From positions 381,151-445,150 of the forward strand of contig NZ_LMNL01000001.1 of NCBI RefSeq assembly GCF_001422985.1: a stretch of DNA of 64,000 bases, in the 5' to 3' direction. This document shows positions 27,001-34,461 of the stretch, piece by piece. Each line of letters starts with the position of its first letter. Positions within the stretch are counted from its first letter, which is position 1. The position numbers and the translations under genes are program-made. Source of the DNA: Methylobacterium sp. Leaf117. GTDB taxonomy: Bacteria; Pseudomonadota; Alphaproteobacteria; Rhizobiales; Beijerinckiaceae. Under the pieces are notes generated by a model. The model had not been told where the DNA came from, did not search any database, and worked only from the letters and a program-made list of their open reading frames with translations.

Positions 27001-27288
27001 ACCTTTGCCAAGGAGCATCGCGAGGCGACCGGCTGCGGAGCGGTCGAGGCGGCGCTGCTCGCTGGCGAGACCCGCCTGCGACCGGTGCTGATGACCGCGA
27101 GCGCGATGTTCCTCGGGCTGATCCCGATGGCGCTCGGCACGGGGGAGGGCGGCGAGCAGAACGCCGCCCTGGCCCGTGCCGTGATGGGCGGCATCGCGGT
27201 CGGTACGCCCGCGACCCTGCTGTTCGTGCCGTTCCTTTACGCCTGCCTCCGTCGGGGCGAGGTCAAGCCGCTGGAGGACTACGCGTGA
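24064..27288 (+). CDS. RND efflux permease (AcrB/MexB superfamily)
   Basis: A 1074-residue inner-membrane proton antiporter. It has the full RND layout: TM1 near residues 12-30, a large periplasmic porter half, TM2-7, a second periplasmic half and TM8-12. TM4 contains VGILVDDATVAIENTYRLFE with the paired proton-relay aspartates. The N-terminus lacks a signal and is typical (MGLVQYALKFRITIYVLAVL). Sequence such as SWGDPFVVLAALPLAFCGIV near TM11 is family-like. The class is the broad HAE/AcrB type; drug, metal or solvent specificity is not readable. The adaptor gene follows. No TolC-like gene is in the window. The permease-before-adaptor order is the reverse of acrAB. Confidence 0.95.
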   Translation: MGLVQYALKFRITIYVLAVLMMLGGAAAVVVAPKDVLPTVDIPVVVVVWTYNGLSTSEMERRITTYAEFSLSNNVNNIARMESTTLQGTAIQKIYFDGAVSIDLAIAQVVSAMNSIRATMPPGVQPPIVLRFSASSVPVIQLALSSDRESLTKVFDYAQYRIRQRLTQVPGSTLPSPFGGTPRQIMVDLDLHALQALGLTALDVTNAVTAQNLTIPSGLAKIGEQQYPVQLNASPEAIDALNQIPIKVVGGQPILVRDVAHVRDGGPPQVNIVRADGLHSVLMRIFKNGTASTLDVVNNVKKALPDIQAAAPEGMSLKPLFDQSVFVSAAIEGVIHEAIIAAALTGLTILLFLGSWRSTIVVLVSIPLSILTSLAILTALGETINVMTLGGLALAVGILVDDATVAIENTYRLFEEGEPFRKSVVEGAAGIAKPALISTLSICAAFVSVFALTDTPKYLFTPQALAVVFAMLTSYVLSRTLVPVLIDVLVAREYDAKHGERAAPQQGRIARALGGIVGPVFRLAGWFRHGFEARFARFHHGYLGLLHVVIARRIATLAVVAIVFATTAGLFVFVGQDYFPQVASSQMTLHLRTRPGMRIETAEQVFAQVETVVREVIPEGEIDQILDNIGLPANNYNFAFSDGSFVAYNDGQMLINLKEGHGSVADYTKRLREVLRERFPDVVFYFQPSDIITQILNFGTLAQIDIQVSGRNTAKDLEVAQTIVRRLKATRGAVDVHLHQIVGTPQFFVDVDRRLASELGLTQQQIAQGLNVSLSGSFQVTPNFWTDPKTGIPYQLWVQTPEYRNASLTDLQNTPLLVNGNADAPGVLTLLSSVSTMRREGSQTVINHVNTQPTFNIYAAVQDSDLGSVAKEIRRIVAEEQKTLPAPDKITVRGQIENMESAFFRLQVGLAIALVAVYLLMAVNFQSWGDPFVVLAALPLAFCGIVASLFITGTTFSIPSLFGAIMSVGIASANSILLVTFAKEHREATGCGAVEAALLAGETRLRPVLMTASAMFLGLIPMALGTGEGGEQNAALARAVMGGIAVGTPATLLFVPFLYACLRRGEVKPLEDYA

Positions 27289-27349
27289 GCCGGTGGCAGG
27301 TCGAGATACGGGATGGCAGGGTGATGTCCGGTTCGGGGATGGGACAGTC

Positions 27350-28627
27350 GTGAAGCATCCGGAGCACGGTCCGTTCGAAATCCCACCGCCTCCCGGGAAG
27401 GTGCCCTTCGTGCTCGTGGCGCTCGGCGTCATCGGGCTGCTCGCCTGGGGCGGCTACGGCCAGATGGAGCGCCGCGCGGCGGCGGCCGAGACGCAGCGCA
27501 AGGTCAACAGCTTCGTGCCGAAGCTACGCACGGCCACAGCCGAGCGCGCCGACAAGCCGATCGAGATCACCCTGCCGGGCCAGACCGACGCCTTCGCCAA
27601 GGCCGCGCTGTATGCCCGCGCCACCGGCTACATCGCCGAGCGCCGGGTCGATATCGGCAGCCGCGTGCGCCAGGGCGACATCCTGATGCGGATCGCGGCG
27701 CCCGACCTCGATCAGCAACTGGCCCAGGCCGAGGCGCAGACGGGCCAGCTCGAAGCCGCCCTGCTGCAGGCGCGATCCATGGTCGATCAGGCCAAGGCCA
27801 ACGTGAACCTCGCCAACGTCACCAACACCCGCACCTCGACCCTGGCGGGGCAGGGCTGGGCCTCGAAGCAGAACGCCGACAATTCGCAGGCCAGCGTCCT
27901 CAGCCAGGCCGCGACCCTCGCCTCGGCCGAAGCGGGCGTGAAGGTGGCCCAGGCCAACATCAAGGCGCAGGCCGCGACGGTCGAGCGCCTTAGGGCGCTG
28001 ACCGGATTCAAAGACATCATCGCGCCCTTCGACGGCGTGGTCATCCAGCGCGGCGTCGATGTCGGGGACCTCGTCCAGGCCGATGGAACCGGAACGGCCC
28101 TCCTGTCCGTCGATCGCGATGACATCCTGCGCGTCTCGGTCAACGTGCCCCAGAACCTCGCGGTCGGGGTGACGCCGGGAGTCGAGGCGGCGATCAAGGT
28201 GCCGCAGATCCCGAACCGGATATTTTCCGGCAAGGTGGAGCGCAGCTCGGTGGCGCTGCTGACCGCGTCGCGCACCCTGACGACGCAGGTCGACGTGCCG
28301 AACCAGGACGGTGCCCTGCGCGCCGGCCTCTACGTCTACGTCACCTTGAAGGTGCCTCGCACCGAAGCGAACGTGGTGATCCCGGCCGAAAGCCTCGTCT
28401 TCAATCAGCGCGGCACACAGGTCGCCCTGGCCCGCGAGGATGGCACGGCGCAGTGGCGTACGGTCCGAATCCGGCGCGATCTCGGCACCACGATCGAGGT
28501 CGACCAGGGCCTGGAGGGCGGCGAAGAGCTCGTCCTCAGCCCCCCCGCCGACCTCCGCGACGGCCAGACGATCGAGCGCCAGCCGCCCTCCACCGACAGC
28601 AAGCCGCTGAAATCGGCCGCGCGCTGA
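27350..28627 (+). CDS. RND periplasmic adaptor (membrane fusion) protein
   Basis: A 425-residue protein. I use GTG 27350 (MKHPEHGPFEIPPPPGKVPF); a GTG at 27293, directly after the permease stop, is also in frame. It has one N-terminal membrane anchor (VLVALGVIGLLAWGGYG), then a barrel-sandwich half (YIAERRVDIGSRVRQGDILM). A coiled-coil hairpin (AQAEAQTGQLEAALLQARSM) follows, with the second lipoyl half (KDIIAPFDGVVIQRGVDVGD) and a beta-barrel domain. It links the RND permease to an outer-membrane channel. It is co-transcribed with the permease and probably also coupled at translation. Confidence 0.94.
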   Translation: MKHPEHGPFEIPPPPGKVPFVLVALGVIGLLAWGGYGQMERRAAAAETQRKVNSFVPKLRTATAERADKPIEITLPGQTDAFAKAALYARATGYIAERRVDIGSRVRQGDILMRIAAPDLDQQLAQAEAQTGQLEAALLQARSMVDQAKANVNLANVTNTRTSTLAGQGWASKQNADNSQASVLSQAATLASAEAGVKVAQANIKAQAATVERLRALTGFKDIIAPFDGVVIQRGVDVGDLVQADGTGTALLSVDRDDILRVSVNVPQNLAVGVTPGVEAAIKVPQIPNRIFSGKVERSSVALLTASRTLTTQVDVPNQDGALRAGLYVYVTLKVPRTEANVVIPAESLVFNQRGTQVALAREDGTAQWRTVRIRRDLGTTIEVDQGLEGGEELVLSPPADLRDGQTIERQPPSTDSKPLKSAAR

Positions 28628-28997
28628 CAAGAGGGATCAGGCTGCGTCCGTTGCCTCCTGGTGGCGAGAGGTCAGGGGTGGGAATGGGTCCGCCAGCCTC
28701 CGCACCATGACGTTTCTCCGAACACCACCTTGAACACACAGGCTCGGCGACTTTCGTCGCTGGCTGGAGATCCGCTGAGCAGGCAAGCGGCGCATCCCGT
28801 TATACGCTGTGAAGCCGGGACTCTTTCCGAAAACGTCTGGTCCGACACTCTGCCGATCCTGTGGCTGGCGCGCAGACCTGTCCGACGCACGCACGCGTCC
28901 TGGCATCGCTCGACCTGCCAAAGACGAAACCCCCAGCAAAAGATTATTGTTTTGCAGAAATTATTTTCCGTGATATCCCATCTGTGAAGGAGCGGGG
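28628..28997. other. 370-bp intergenic region with AT-rich promoter segment
   Basis: There is no supported gene. Positions about 28938-28980 are AT-rich. TTGTTT and TGATAT, separated by 18 bases, could be a weak promoter for the DUF2975-XRE pair. Confidence 0.45.
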
Positions 28998-29603
28998 ATG
29001 TCGAACGTATCGGTCATGCCGAAGCGGAATCAGGTGCCGCAGCTTCAGACTGAGGAGCATCTCACGCTTCGGCGCTGCGCCCGTTTTGCCGCACGGCTGG
29101 TCGCCATGGTCCTGGCGGCGACCCTGGTCTTCACCGTGGCCGTGCTCACGCTCGGCCTGGTTTTCAAAGGCTCGTGGCTCTGGCTTGCTCCGGGTGCGGC
29201 CTTCATCGGCGCCCGTCCCGCGGACGTTGTGGGCGTTGTGCCGTTCGAGGGTCTTCCTTGGCCGACCCGGTGGGCCTACGGAGCGAATTTCACTTTGACC
29301 CAGATGCCCGTCGCGGCCGTGCTCTTCGATCTCCACGCGCTGCTGCGCCAGTTGGCGGTCGGGACGGTCTTTGCGGCCGGACAGGTTCTACGCCTGCGTC
29401 GCATGGCGATCTGCCTCCTGGCTTATGCCGTCGCTCCGATCGGCGGACAGGCTCTGATCCGGCTCGCCGGGGGTGGAGTCGATCTCGCGTGGTTCCGCAC
29501 CTCCTCGATGCACGCTCTTCTGCTCGCCGTCCTTCTGATCGTTCTGGCCGAACTTATACGGGCCGGTCAGGCGATCCAGGACGACCGGGACGGGTTCGTC
29601 TGA
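28998..29603 (+). CDS. DUF2975 four-helix membrane protein
   Basis: A 201-residue protein with AAGGAG five bases before its ATG. It has a polar N-terminus of about 30 residues, then four hydrophobic segments: AARLVAMVLAATLVFTVAVL near 32-55, one near 95-115, ICLLAYAVAPIGGQALIRL near 136-154, and ALLLAVLLIVLAELIRAGQA near 172-191. The last carries the family-typical LAELIRxGxxIxxDxD ending. DUF2975 proteins are nearly always encoded with a YozG-like XRE regulator, as here, where the stop and start overlap (TGATG). The pair is thought to be a membrane-anchored control module; its signal is unknown. Confidence 0.88.
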   Translation: MSNVSVMPKRNQVPQLQTEEHLTLRRCARFAARLVAMVLAATLVFTVAVLTLGLVFKGSWLWLAPGAAFIGARPADVVGVVPFEGLPWPTRWAYGANFTLTQMPVAAVLFDLHALLRQLAVGTVFAAGQVLRLRRMAICLLAYAVAPIGGQALIRLAGGGVDLAWFRTSSMHALLLAVLLIVLAELIRAGQAIQDDRDGFV

Positions 29604-29836
29604 TGCCGATCGTGATGCGCCTCGACGTGATGCTCGCGCGACGCAAGCGGAAGTCGAAGGATCTCGCCCGCGCCGTCGGAATCACGGAGGCGAACCTGTC
29701 GCTTCTGAAATCGGGCAAGGTTCAGGGTGTGCGCTTCGCGACCCTGGAAGCGATCTGCCGTGAACTCGACTGTCAGCCGGGCGATCTGCTCGAATACGTG
29801 AACGACGGCGAAAACGCCCAGAGCCGCGCCGGCTGA
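29603..29836 (+). CDS. XRE-type transcriptional regulator (YozG-like)
   Basis: A 77-residue protein consisting of a single helix-turn-helix domain: MRLDVMLARRKRKSKDLARA, VGITEANLSLLKSGKVQGVR, TLEAICRELDCQPGDLLEYV. The helix-turn-helix is at about residues 18-38. Its ATG overlaps the stop of the DUF2975 gene, so the two are made together. Family knowledge links this pairing to autoregulation with the membrane protein as signal input; nothing in the sequence shows which genes it controls. The C-terminal 10 residues are polar and probably disordered. Confidence 0.93.
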   Translation: MPIVMRLDVMLARRKRKSKDLARAVGITEANLSLLKSGKVQGVRFATLEAICRELDCQPGDLLEYVNDGENAQSRAG

Positions 29837-29898
29837 CGATCCGATCCTCGATCTCGAACCGACCTGCCTTCACGGTGCAGGAGCGGAGACCTGTGCCC

Positions 29899-31164
29899 AT
29901 GTACAAATTCTCAGGTGTTCGGCGCGCGCTCGTGATCGGTCTCGCCGCCGGGCTGCTGACTGCCTGTCTCCCGCCGCCGTCGCAGGTCAGTCGGGTTGCG
30001 GTGGTCTGGCCGGACGGCGGGACCTCGGTCACGCTGCCGATGGAGCGGGCGTCCGGACGCTGGCTCGTACCGGTCGCCTTTCGGAGACCGGATGGGAGCG
30101 AACGGCGCTTGCTCGCTTGGCTCAACATGGGTGCGGCCGCTCCGATCCTGTCTCAGGATCTCTATCGCGCGTTGGGCCTCGCCGAGGGCCACGATCTTCT
30201 GATGGACATCGGTGGCGTCAGCGTCACGGTCGAGGCAGGGTCGGTGAAAGATGGCCCGGGCAGCGTCGACGGACAGGATCTCTTCGGACTCCTGTTCGCA
30301 CCTCGCACCGTCGAGGCCGTTCTGCCGGCTGGAGTGCTTCAGCACTTTGCCGTCACCATCGATCCAAAGACCGCATCCCTGACGCTGGCGCGATCCGGTG
30401 CATCGCGGAGCCGCGGCGTACCGGTTCCGGTCCGGACCAATCCAACGACGGGGATCACCGTGGTGGATGCGCAGGTCGGCGACCAACGCATTCCGCTCGT
30501 TCTCGATGTCGGCGCGCCCTATACATGGCTGCGTGGACGGACCGTTGCCGGGTGGCTTCTTCAGCATCCGGAGTGGCGCCGTGCCGACGGCGCGGTCGGG
30601 CGCGCCAACCTGGCGATGGCGGATCTGGCTCTCGAACGCGCTGGCACAATCATTCGCCTGCCGGGCATCGACGTCGGGGGATTGATGTTCCGGGATGTCG
30701 GGGCTTTGGGCACGGGCCCGCTCGGTGGCGCCATCGGCGACGCTGCCCTCGGCGAAATCTTCTGGGACACTTGGCAAGTGGATGCGGGCGAGCCGGTGAC
30801 CGGCTGGCTGGGCAACAACGTTCTCGACACCGTGCGGCTGACGCTCGACTACGCAGCCGGCACAAGCTTCTGGGAGCGGCTGGGCGGCGACGATCCGGGC
30901 GATCTCGACGGTGTTGGCCTGACGCTGGTGCGACGCGATGCAGGCTACGCCATCGCGGCCGTCGCGACGAGGAACGGGTATCCCCTCGTATCCGGCGTCG
31001 AAGTGGGAGACCGATTGCTGCAGGTCGACGGGTATCCGCTCGATGGCCTCGCACCCGATGCCGTGCGGGCGAAACTGTCGGCGCGTCCGGGCGAGCGACG
31101 CCGCCTGCAGCTTGACCGTGCCGGAACATCCGTCACCGTCGCGACGGAAGGAACGCGCTTCTGA
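29899..31164 (+). CDS. Lipoprotein with degenerate aspartyl-protease repeats and C-terminal PDZ domain
   Basis: A 421-residue protein. The signal peptide ends in a lipobox (GLAAGLLTACLPPP), so it is anchored by Cys near residue 22. Two retropepsin-like segments follow. In the first, LAWLNMGAAAPILSQDLYRA (Asn at 76) sits where Asp-Thr-Gly is expected; in the second, VLDVGAPYTWL (Asp 203) has Val for Thr/Ser. Residues about 335-421 form a PDZ domain (YPLVSGVEVGDRLLQVDGYP, GLAPDAVRAKL). Secreted aspartyl-protease/PDZ proteins are known in bacteria, but the altered motifs suggest this one binds rather than cleaves. The start is ATG 29899; an in-frame 29875 start is less likely. It follows the XRE gene by 62 bp. 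Confidence 0.82.
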   Translation: MYKFSGVRRALVIGLAAGLLTACLPPPSQVSRVAVVWPDGGTSVTLPMERASGRWLVPVAFRRPDGSERRLLAWLNMGAAAPILSQDLYRALGLAEGHDLLMDIGGVSVTVEAGSVKDGPGSVDGQDLFGLLFAPRTVEAVLPAGVLQHFAVTIDPKTASLTLARSGASRSRGVPVPVRTNPTTGITVVDAQVGDQRIPLVLDVGAPYTWLRGRTVAGWLLQHPEWRRADGAVGRANLAMADLALERAGTIIRLPGIDVGGLMFRDVGALGTGPLGGAIGDAALGEIFWDTWQVDAGEPVTGWLGNNVLDTVRLTLDYAAGTSFWERLGGDDPGDLDGVGLTLVRRDAGYAIAAVATRNGYPLVSGVEVGDRLLQVDGYPLDGLAPDAVRAKLSARPGERRRLQLDRAGTSVTVATEGTRF

Positions 31165-31217
31165 CGATGGCGCACTTGCCGGTACGGTGCGCGTTGGACC
31201 GCTTACGCCCTCAAGCC

Positions 31218-31235
31218 GGGCATCGTTCGATGCCC
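31218..31235. terminator. Short hairpin, possible terminator
   Basis: GGGCATC-GTTC-GATGCCC is a perfect 7-bp stem with a four-base loop, 54 bp past the PDZ lipoprotein stop. No T-tract follows, so terminator function is uncertain. Confidence 0.35.
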
Positions 31236-31432
31236 CCCCGTCCGGGCCTCTTCATCGTTGAGTTCGCACGGAAGACGCGAGGCATCGACGAACAGACAGG
31301 ACAAGGATCGGCGTGAACAGCCCGGCCCAGGCTTCAGCCATCCGCAGCCAGCCAGGGCGCCGGTTGCGTCGGCAAGCCCCGGCGTAGACAAGGCGGTCCC
31401 GGTGTCGCGCGCGACCCGCAACGGACCCCTTC

Positions 31433-32614
31433 ATGCCGGCCCCACGTCCCGCCGATTTCCCCGATGGCTCGCGCTTCGCCTCGATTGCCGCCGCCATCAC
31501 CTGCGTGGCGGTGGTGGGCATCGGGCTCAGCCTGACGATTCCGCTGCTCTCCCTCGAGATGGAGCGCATGGGCGCCTCCGGCACCCTGATCGGGATCAAC
31601 ACCGCCGTGGCGGGGCTCGCCGCCATCGTCACCGTGCCGTTCGTGCCGCGCCTGGCGGCCCGGCTCGGAGTTCTGCGCCTCCTCGTCGGCGCCATCGTGC
31701 TCGGCGCGCTCTGCCTCGTCGCCTTCAAGCTGCTCCAGGGCATCGGCTGGTGGTTTGTGTTGCGCTTCGTGTTCTCGATGAGTCTCGGCGCCCTGTTCGT
31801 GCTCTCCGAGTTCTGGATCAATGCGGCGGCGCCGCCGGAGCGGCGTGGGCTGGTGATGGGCATCTACGCCACGGTTCTGGCCCTCGGCTTCGCGGTCGGG
31901 CCGATCCTGCTGACACTCCTCGGCACACAAGGATACGCGCCTTACTTCGGGGGCGCCTTGCTGTTCCTCGTCGCCCTGGTCCCGCTCCTGCTGGCGCGGG
32001 GGCTGTCGCCGGTGATCGGGCACGGAGCATCGCGACCGTTCCTCGCCTATCTGCGCCTCGCCCCCGCCGCCACCGTCGCGGCCCTCGTCTACGGAGCGGT
32101 TGAGACCGGTGGATTCGCGATCCTGCCGCTCTACGGCCTGCGCCTCGGCTACGAGGCCGAGACCGCGGCCGGACTGGTCAGCGCGCTCGCCCTGGGCAAC
32201 GTGCTGTTCCAGATCCCCTTCGGCTGGCTTGCCGACCGGGTCGACCGCCGCCTCGTCCTCCTCATGGCCGGGCTCGGCGGAGCCCTCGGGTCGATGCTGA
32301 TTCCCCTCGCGTCGACCTGGTTTCCGGGCCTCCTCGTGCTGCTGTTCCTGTGGGGCGGCATCGCCGGAACGCTCTATACGGTGGGCCTCGCCCATCTCGG
32401 CGCCACCGTGCAGGGGCCCGAACTGGCAGGCGCCAACGCCGCCTTCGTCGTCCTGTACAATGTCGGCCTGATGCTCGGTCCGCCGCTCATCGGCGGAGGC
32501 ATGGACCTGATCCCGCCCCAGGGCTTCGCCTACAGCCTCTGTCTGCTGTTCCTCGGCTACGCGGTGGTCGTCGCCCTGCGCATCGTCCAGCATCCGACGC
32601 ACGAGGCGCCTTGA
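31433..32614 (+). CDS. MFS transporter
   Basis: A 393-residue protein with 12 predicted membrane helices. It has the MFS loop 2-3 region (VPRLAARLGVLRLLVGAIVL), a central SEFWINAAAPPERRGLVMGI motif, and the loop 8-9 repeat FGWLADRVDRRLVLLMAGLG. The SEFW(I/L)N...R motif occurs in a drug/unknown-substrate branch close to YcaD. Substrate and direction are not readable. The gene stands alone, with no regulator next to it. It begins MPAPRPADFPDGSRFASIAA. Confidence 0.9.
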   Translation: MPAPRPADFPDGSRFASIAAAITCVAVVGIGLSLTIPLLSLEMERMGASGTLIGINTAVAGLAAIVTVPFVPRLAARLGVLRLLVGAIVLGALCLVAFKLLQGIGWWFVLRFVFSMSLGALFVLSEFWINAAAPPERRGLVMGIYATVLALGFAVGPILLTLLGTQGYAPYFGGALLFLVALVPLLLARGLSPVIGHGASRPFLAYLRLAPAATVAALVYGAVETGGFAILPLYGLRLGYEAETAAGLVSALALGNVLFQIPFGWLADRVDRRLVLLMAGLGGALGSMLIPLASTWFPGLLVLLFLWGGIAGTLYTVGLAHLGATVQGPELAGANAAFVVLYNVGLMLGPPLIGGGMDLIPPQGFAYSLCLLFLGYAVVVALRIVQHPTHEAP

Positions 32615-32721
32615 CGAATCCCGGCCGATGAGGCAATCACCCGCCGGTATTCAGCCGGCCACCGCCGGCCCTTTTGCGTTTCGCTGATGCGGAATGCCGC
32701 GATCACAGGAGCGCCGCGTCC

Positions 32722-32889
32722 ATGGCCAAGGCCGTCACCGTTAAAGTCAAGCTGATCTCGACCGCCGACACGGGTTACTTCTACGTCACCAAGAAGAACT
32801 CCCGCACGCAGACCGAGAAGCTGTCGATGAAGAAGTACGACCCCGTCGTGCGCAAGCACGTCGACTTCAAGGAAACCAAGATCAAGTAA
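32722..32889 (+). CDS. rpmG: 50S ribosomal protein L33
   Basis: A 55-residue protein [20 protein letters not shown] ending [13 protein letters not shown], a full-length bacterial L33. It lacks the zinc-binding CxxC pairs, so it is the zinc-independent (C-) form. AGGAG lies nine bases before ATG 32722. It is a component of the large ribosomal subunit near the E site. A good terminator follows at 32924. Confidence 0.98.
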   Translation: MAKAVTVKVKLISTADTGYFYVTKKNSRTQTEKLSMKKYDPVVRKHVDFKETKIK

Positions 32890-32923
32890 GCCCGCCGGCG
32901 CCTCGCGCCGCGCTGGGGTTCGG

Positions 32924-32958
32924 AAGGCCGCTTTTCCGCGAGGGGAGGCGGCCTTTTT
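32924..32958 (+). terminator. Factor-independent terminator of rpmG
   Basis: AAGGCCGC at 32924-32931 pairs with GCGGCCTT at 32948-32955 and is followed by TTTCG, giving five T in a row from 32954. It lies 35 bp after the stop of rpmG. Confidence 0.85.
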
Positions 32959-33054
32959 CGTTCGGCGGTGGGAACGGCAAGACGCGCCGGTTGATGTACC
33001 GCGCGGTTCGGGCGATGGAGAGCCCTCGGTGCTCCCACCCGCAGGATGACTTCC

Positions 33055-34452
33055 ATGGCTGACGATCTGGCCCGCACCTTCGATGTCGACCTGTTCGTCA
33101 TCGGCGGAGGCTCCGGCGGCGTCCGGGCGGCACGGATCGCGGCCGGATACGGCGCCCGGGTTCAGCTCGCCGAGGAATACCGGGTCGGCGGCACCTGCGT
33201 GATCCGCGGCTGCGTGCCGAAGAAGCTCATGGTCTATGCCGGGCGTTTCGCCGACGAGTTCGAGGATGCCGCCGGCTTCGGCTGGTCGGTGTCCGAGCCG
33301 CGCTTCGATTGGTCGGTGCTGAAAGCACGCCGCGACGCGGAGGTGGCGCGGTTGGAGAGCATCTACGACGCCAATCTCAGCCGGGCCGGCGTCACCATTA
33401 TCCCCGAACGGGCGGTGATCGAGGACGCCCACACCGTGCGGCTGGTCGGCTCGGGCCGGCGCGTCACCGCCCGTTTCATCCTCGTCGCGGTCGGCGCCCA
33501 TCCGGTCAAGGAGCCGCTGATTCCGGGCGCCGAACTCGCCATCACCTCCAATGAAGTGTTCGAGTTGGAGACCCTGCCCGCGCGCATCCTGGTGGTGGGC
33601 GGCGGCTACATTGCGGTCGAGTTCGCCGGTGTCTTCGCCCACCTCGGTGCACGCACCACCCTGCTGCACCGCGGCGACAAGCTCCTGCGGGGCTTCGACG
33701 AAGAGGTCCGCGACGCGCTCGGCGAGGCCTATGCCCGGCGCATGGACCTGCGCCTGAACCGGACCGTGGAGCGACTCGATCGAACCGAGACCGGCATCCG
33801 GGCCACCCTCGACGACGGCACGACCCTGGAGGTCGATCAGGTCCTGACCGCCACGGGACGGCGCCCGAACACCGCCGGCCTCGGTCTCGAGGCGGTCGGG
33901 ATCCAGCCCGATGCGCGCGGTGCGATCCCGGTCGACGCCTTCTCGCAGACCTCCATTCCCTCGATCTATGCCGTCGGCGACGTCACCGACCGTGCGGCGC
34001 TGACACCCATCGCCATCCGCGAAGGCCACGCTTTCGCCGATACGGTGTTCGGCAACACGCCGTGGTGTGTCGACCACGGCCTCATCCCCACCGCCGTGTT
34101 CTCGACTCCGGAGATCGGCGTCGTCGGCCATAACGAGGATGTGGCGCGCGACCTCTACGGCACTGTCGATGTATACCGTTCGCGTTTTCGCCCGATGAAG
34201 GCGACCCTGTCCGGCCGCGACGAGCGCGTGCTGATGAAGGTGGTGGTCGATTGTGCCAGCGACCGGGTCGTCGGCGTCCACGTCCTCGGCCACGATGCCG
34301 GCGAGATCATCCAGGCCGTGGGCATCGCCGTCACCATGGGCGCCACCAAGGCAGATTTCGACCGCACCGTCGCGGTGCATCCGACCCTCGGCGAGGAACT
34401 CGTCACCATGCGCAGCCCCGTGGTGACCAAGCACCCCGTCGGCGTCGGCTAG
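33055..34452 (+). CDS. gor: Glutathione-disulfide reductase
   Basis: A 465-residue FAD-dependent disulfide reductase that regenerates GSH with NADPH. Motifs: FAD-binding DLFVIGGGSGGVRAARIAAG, redox-active GGTCVIRGCVPKKLMVYAGR, NAD(P)-binding ILVVGGGYIAVEFAGVFAHL, second FAD motif SIYAVGDVTDRAALTPIAIR, and the C-terminal active-site histidine in VAVHPTLGEELVTM. The RGCVPKK form is the one seen in plants, cyanobacteria and many alphaproteobacteria. I chose ATG 33055, with AGGA eight bases upstream, over ATG 33046. It converges with the DUF459 gene, only 9 bp apart. Confidence 0.95.
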   Translation: MADDLARTFDVDLFVIGGGSGGVRAARIAAGYGARVQLAEEYRVGGTCVIRGCVPKKLMVYAGRFADEFEDAAGFGWSVSEPRFDWSVLKARRDAEVARLESIYDANLSRAGVTIIPERAVIEDAHTVRLVGSGRRVTARFILVAVGAHPVKEPLIPGAELAITSNEVFELETLPARILVVGGGYIAVEFAGVFAHLGARTTLLHRGDKLLRGFDEEVRDALGEAYARRMDLRLNRTVERLDRTETGIRATLDDGTTLEVDQVLTATGRRPNTAGLGLEAVGIQPDARGAIPVDAFSQTSIPSIYAVGDVTDRAALTPIAIREGHAFADTVFGNTPWCVDHGLIPTAVFSTPEIGVVGHNEDVARDLYGTVDVYRSRFRPMKATLSGRDERVLMKVVVDCASDRVVGVHVLGHDAGEIIQAVGIAVTMGATKADFDRTVAVHPTLGEELVTMRSPVVTKHPVGVG

Positions 34453-34461
34453 ATCCCGCCC

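Noticed and set aside
25126..27432. Long minus-strand open frame (768 codons) opposite the RND permease
   Set aside because: The plus strand encodes an unmistakable full-length RND permease. The antisense translation is a His/Arg/Asp-rich low-complexity product of GC-rich codon complementarity.
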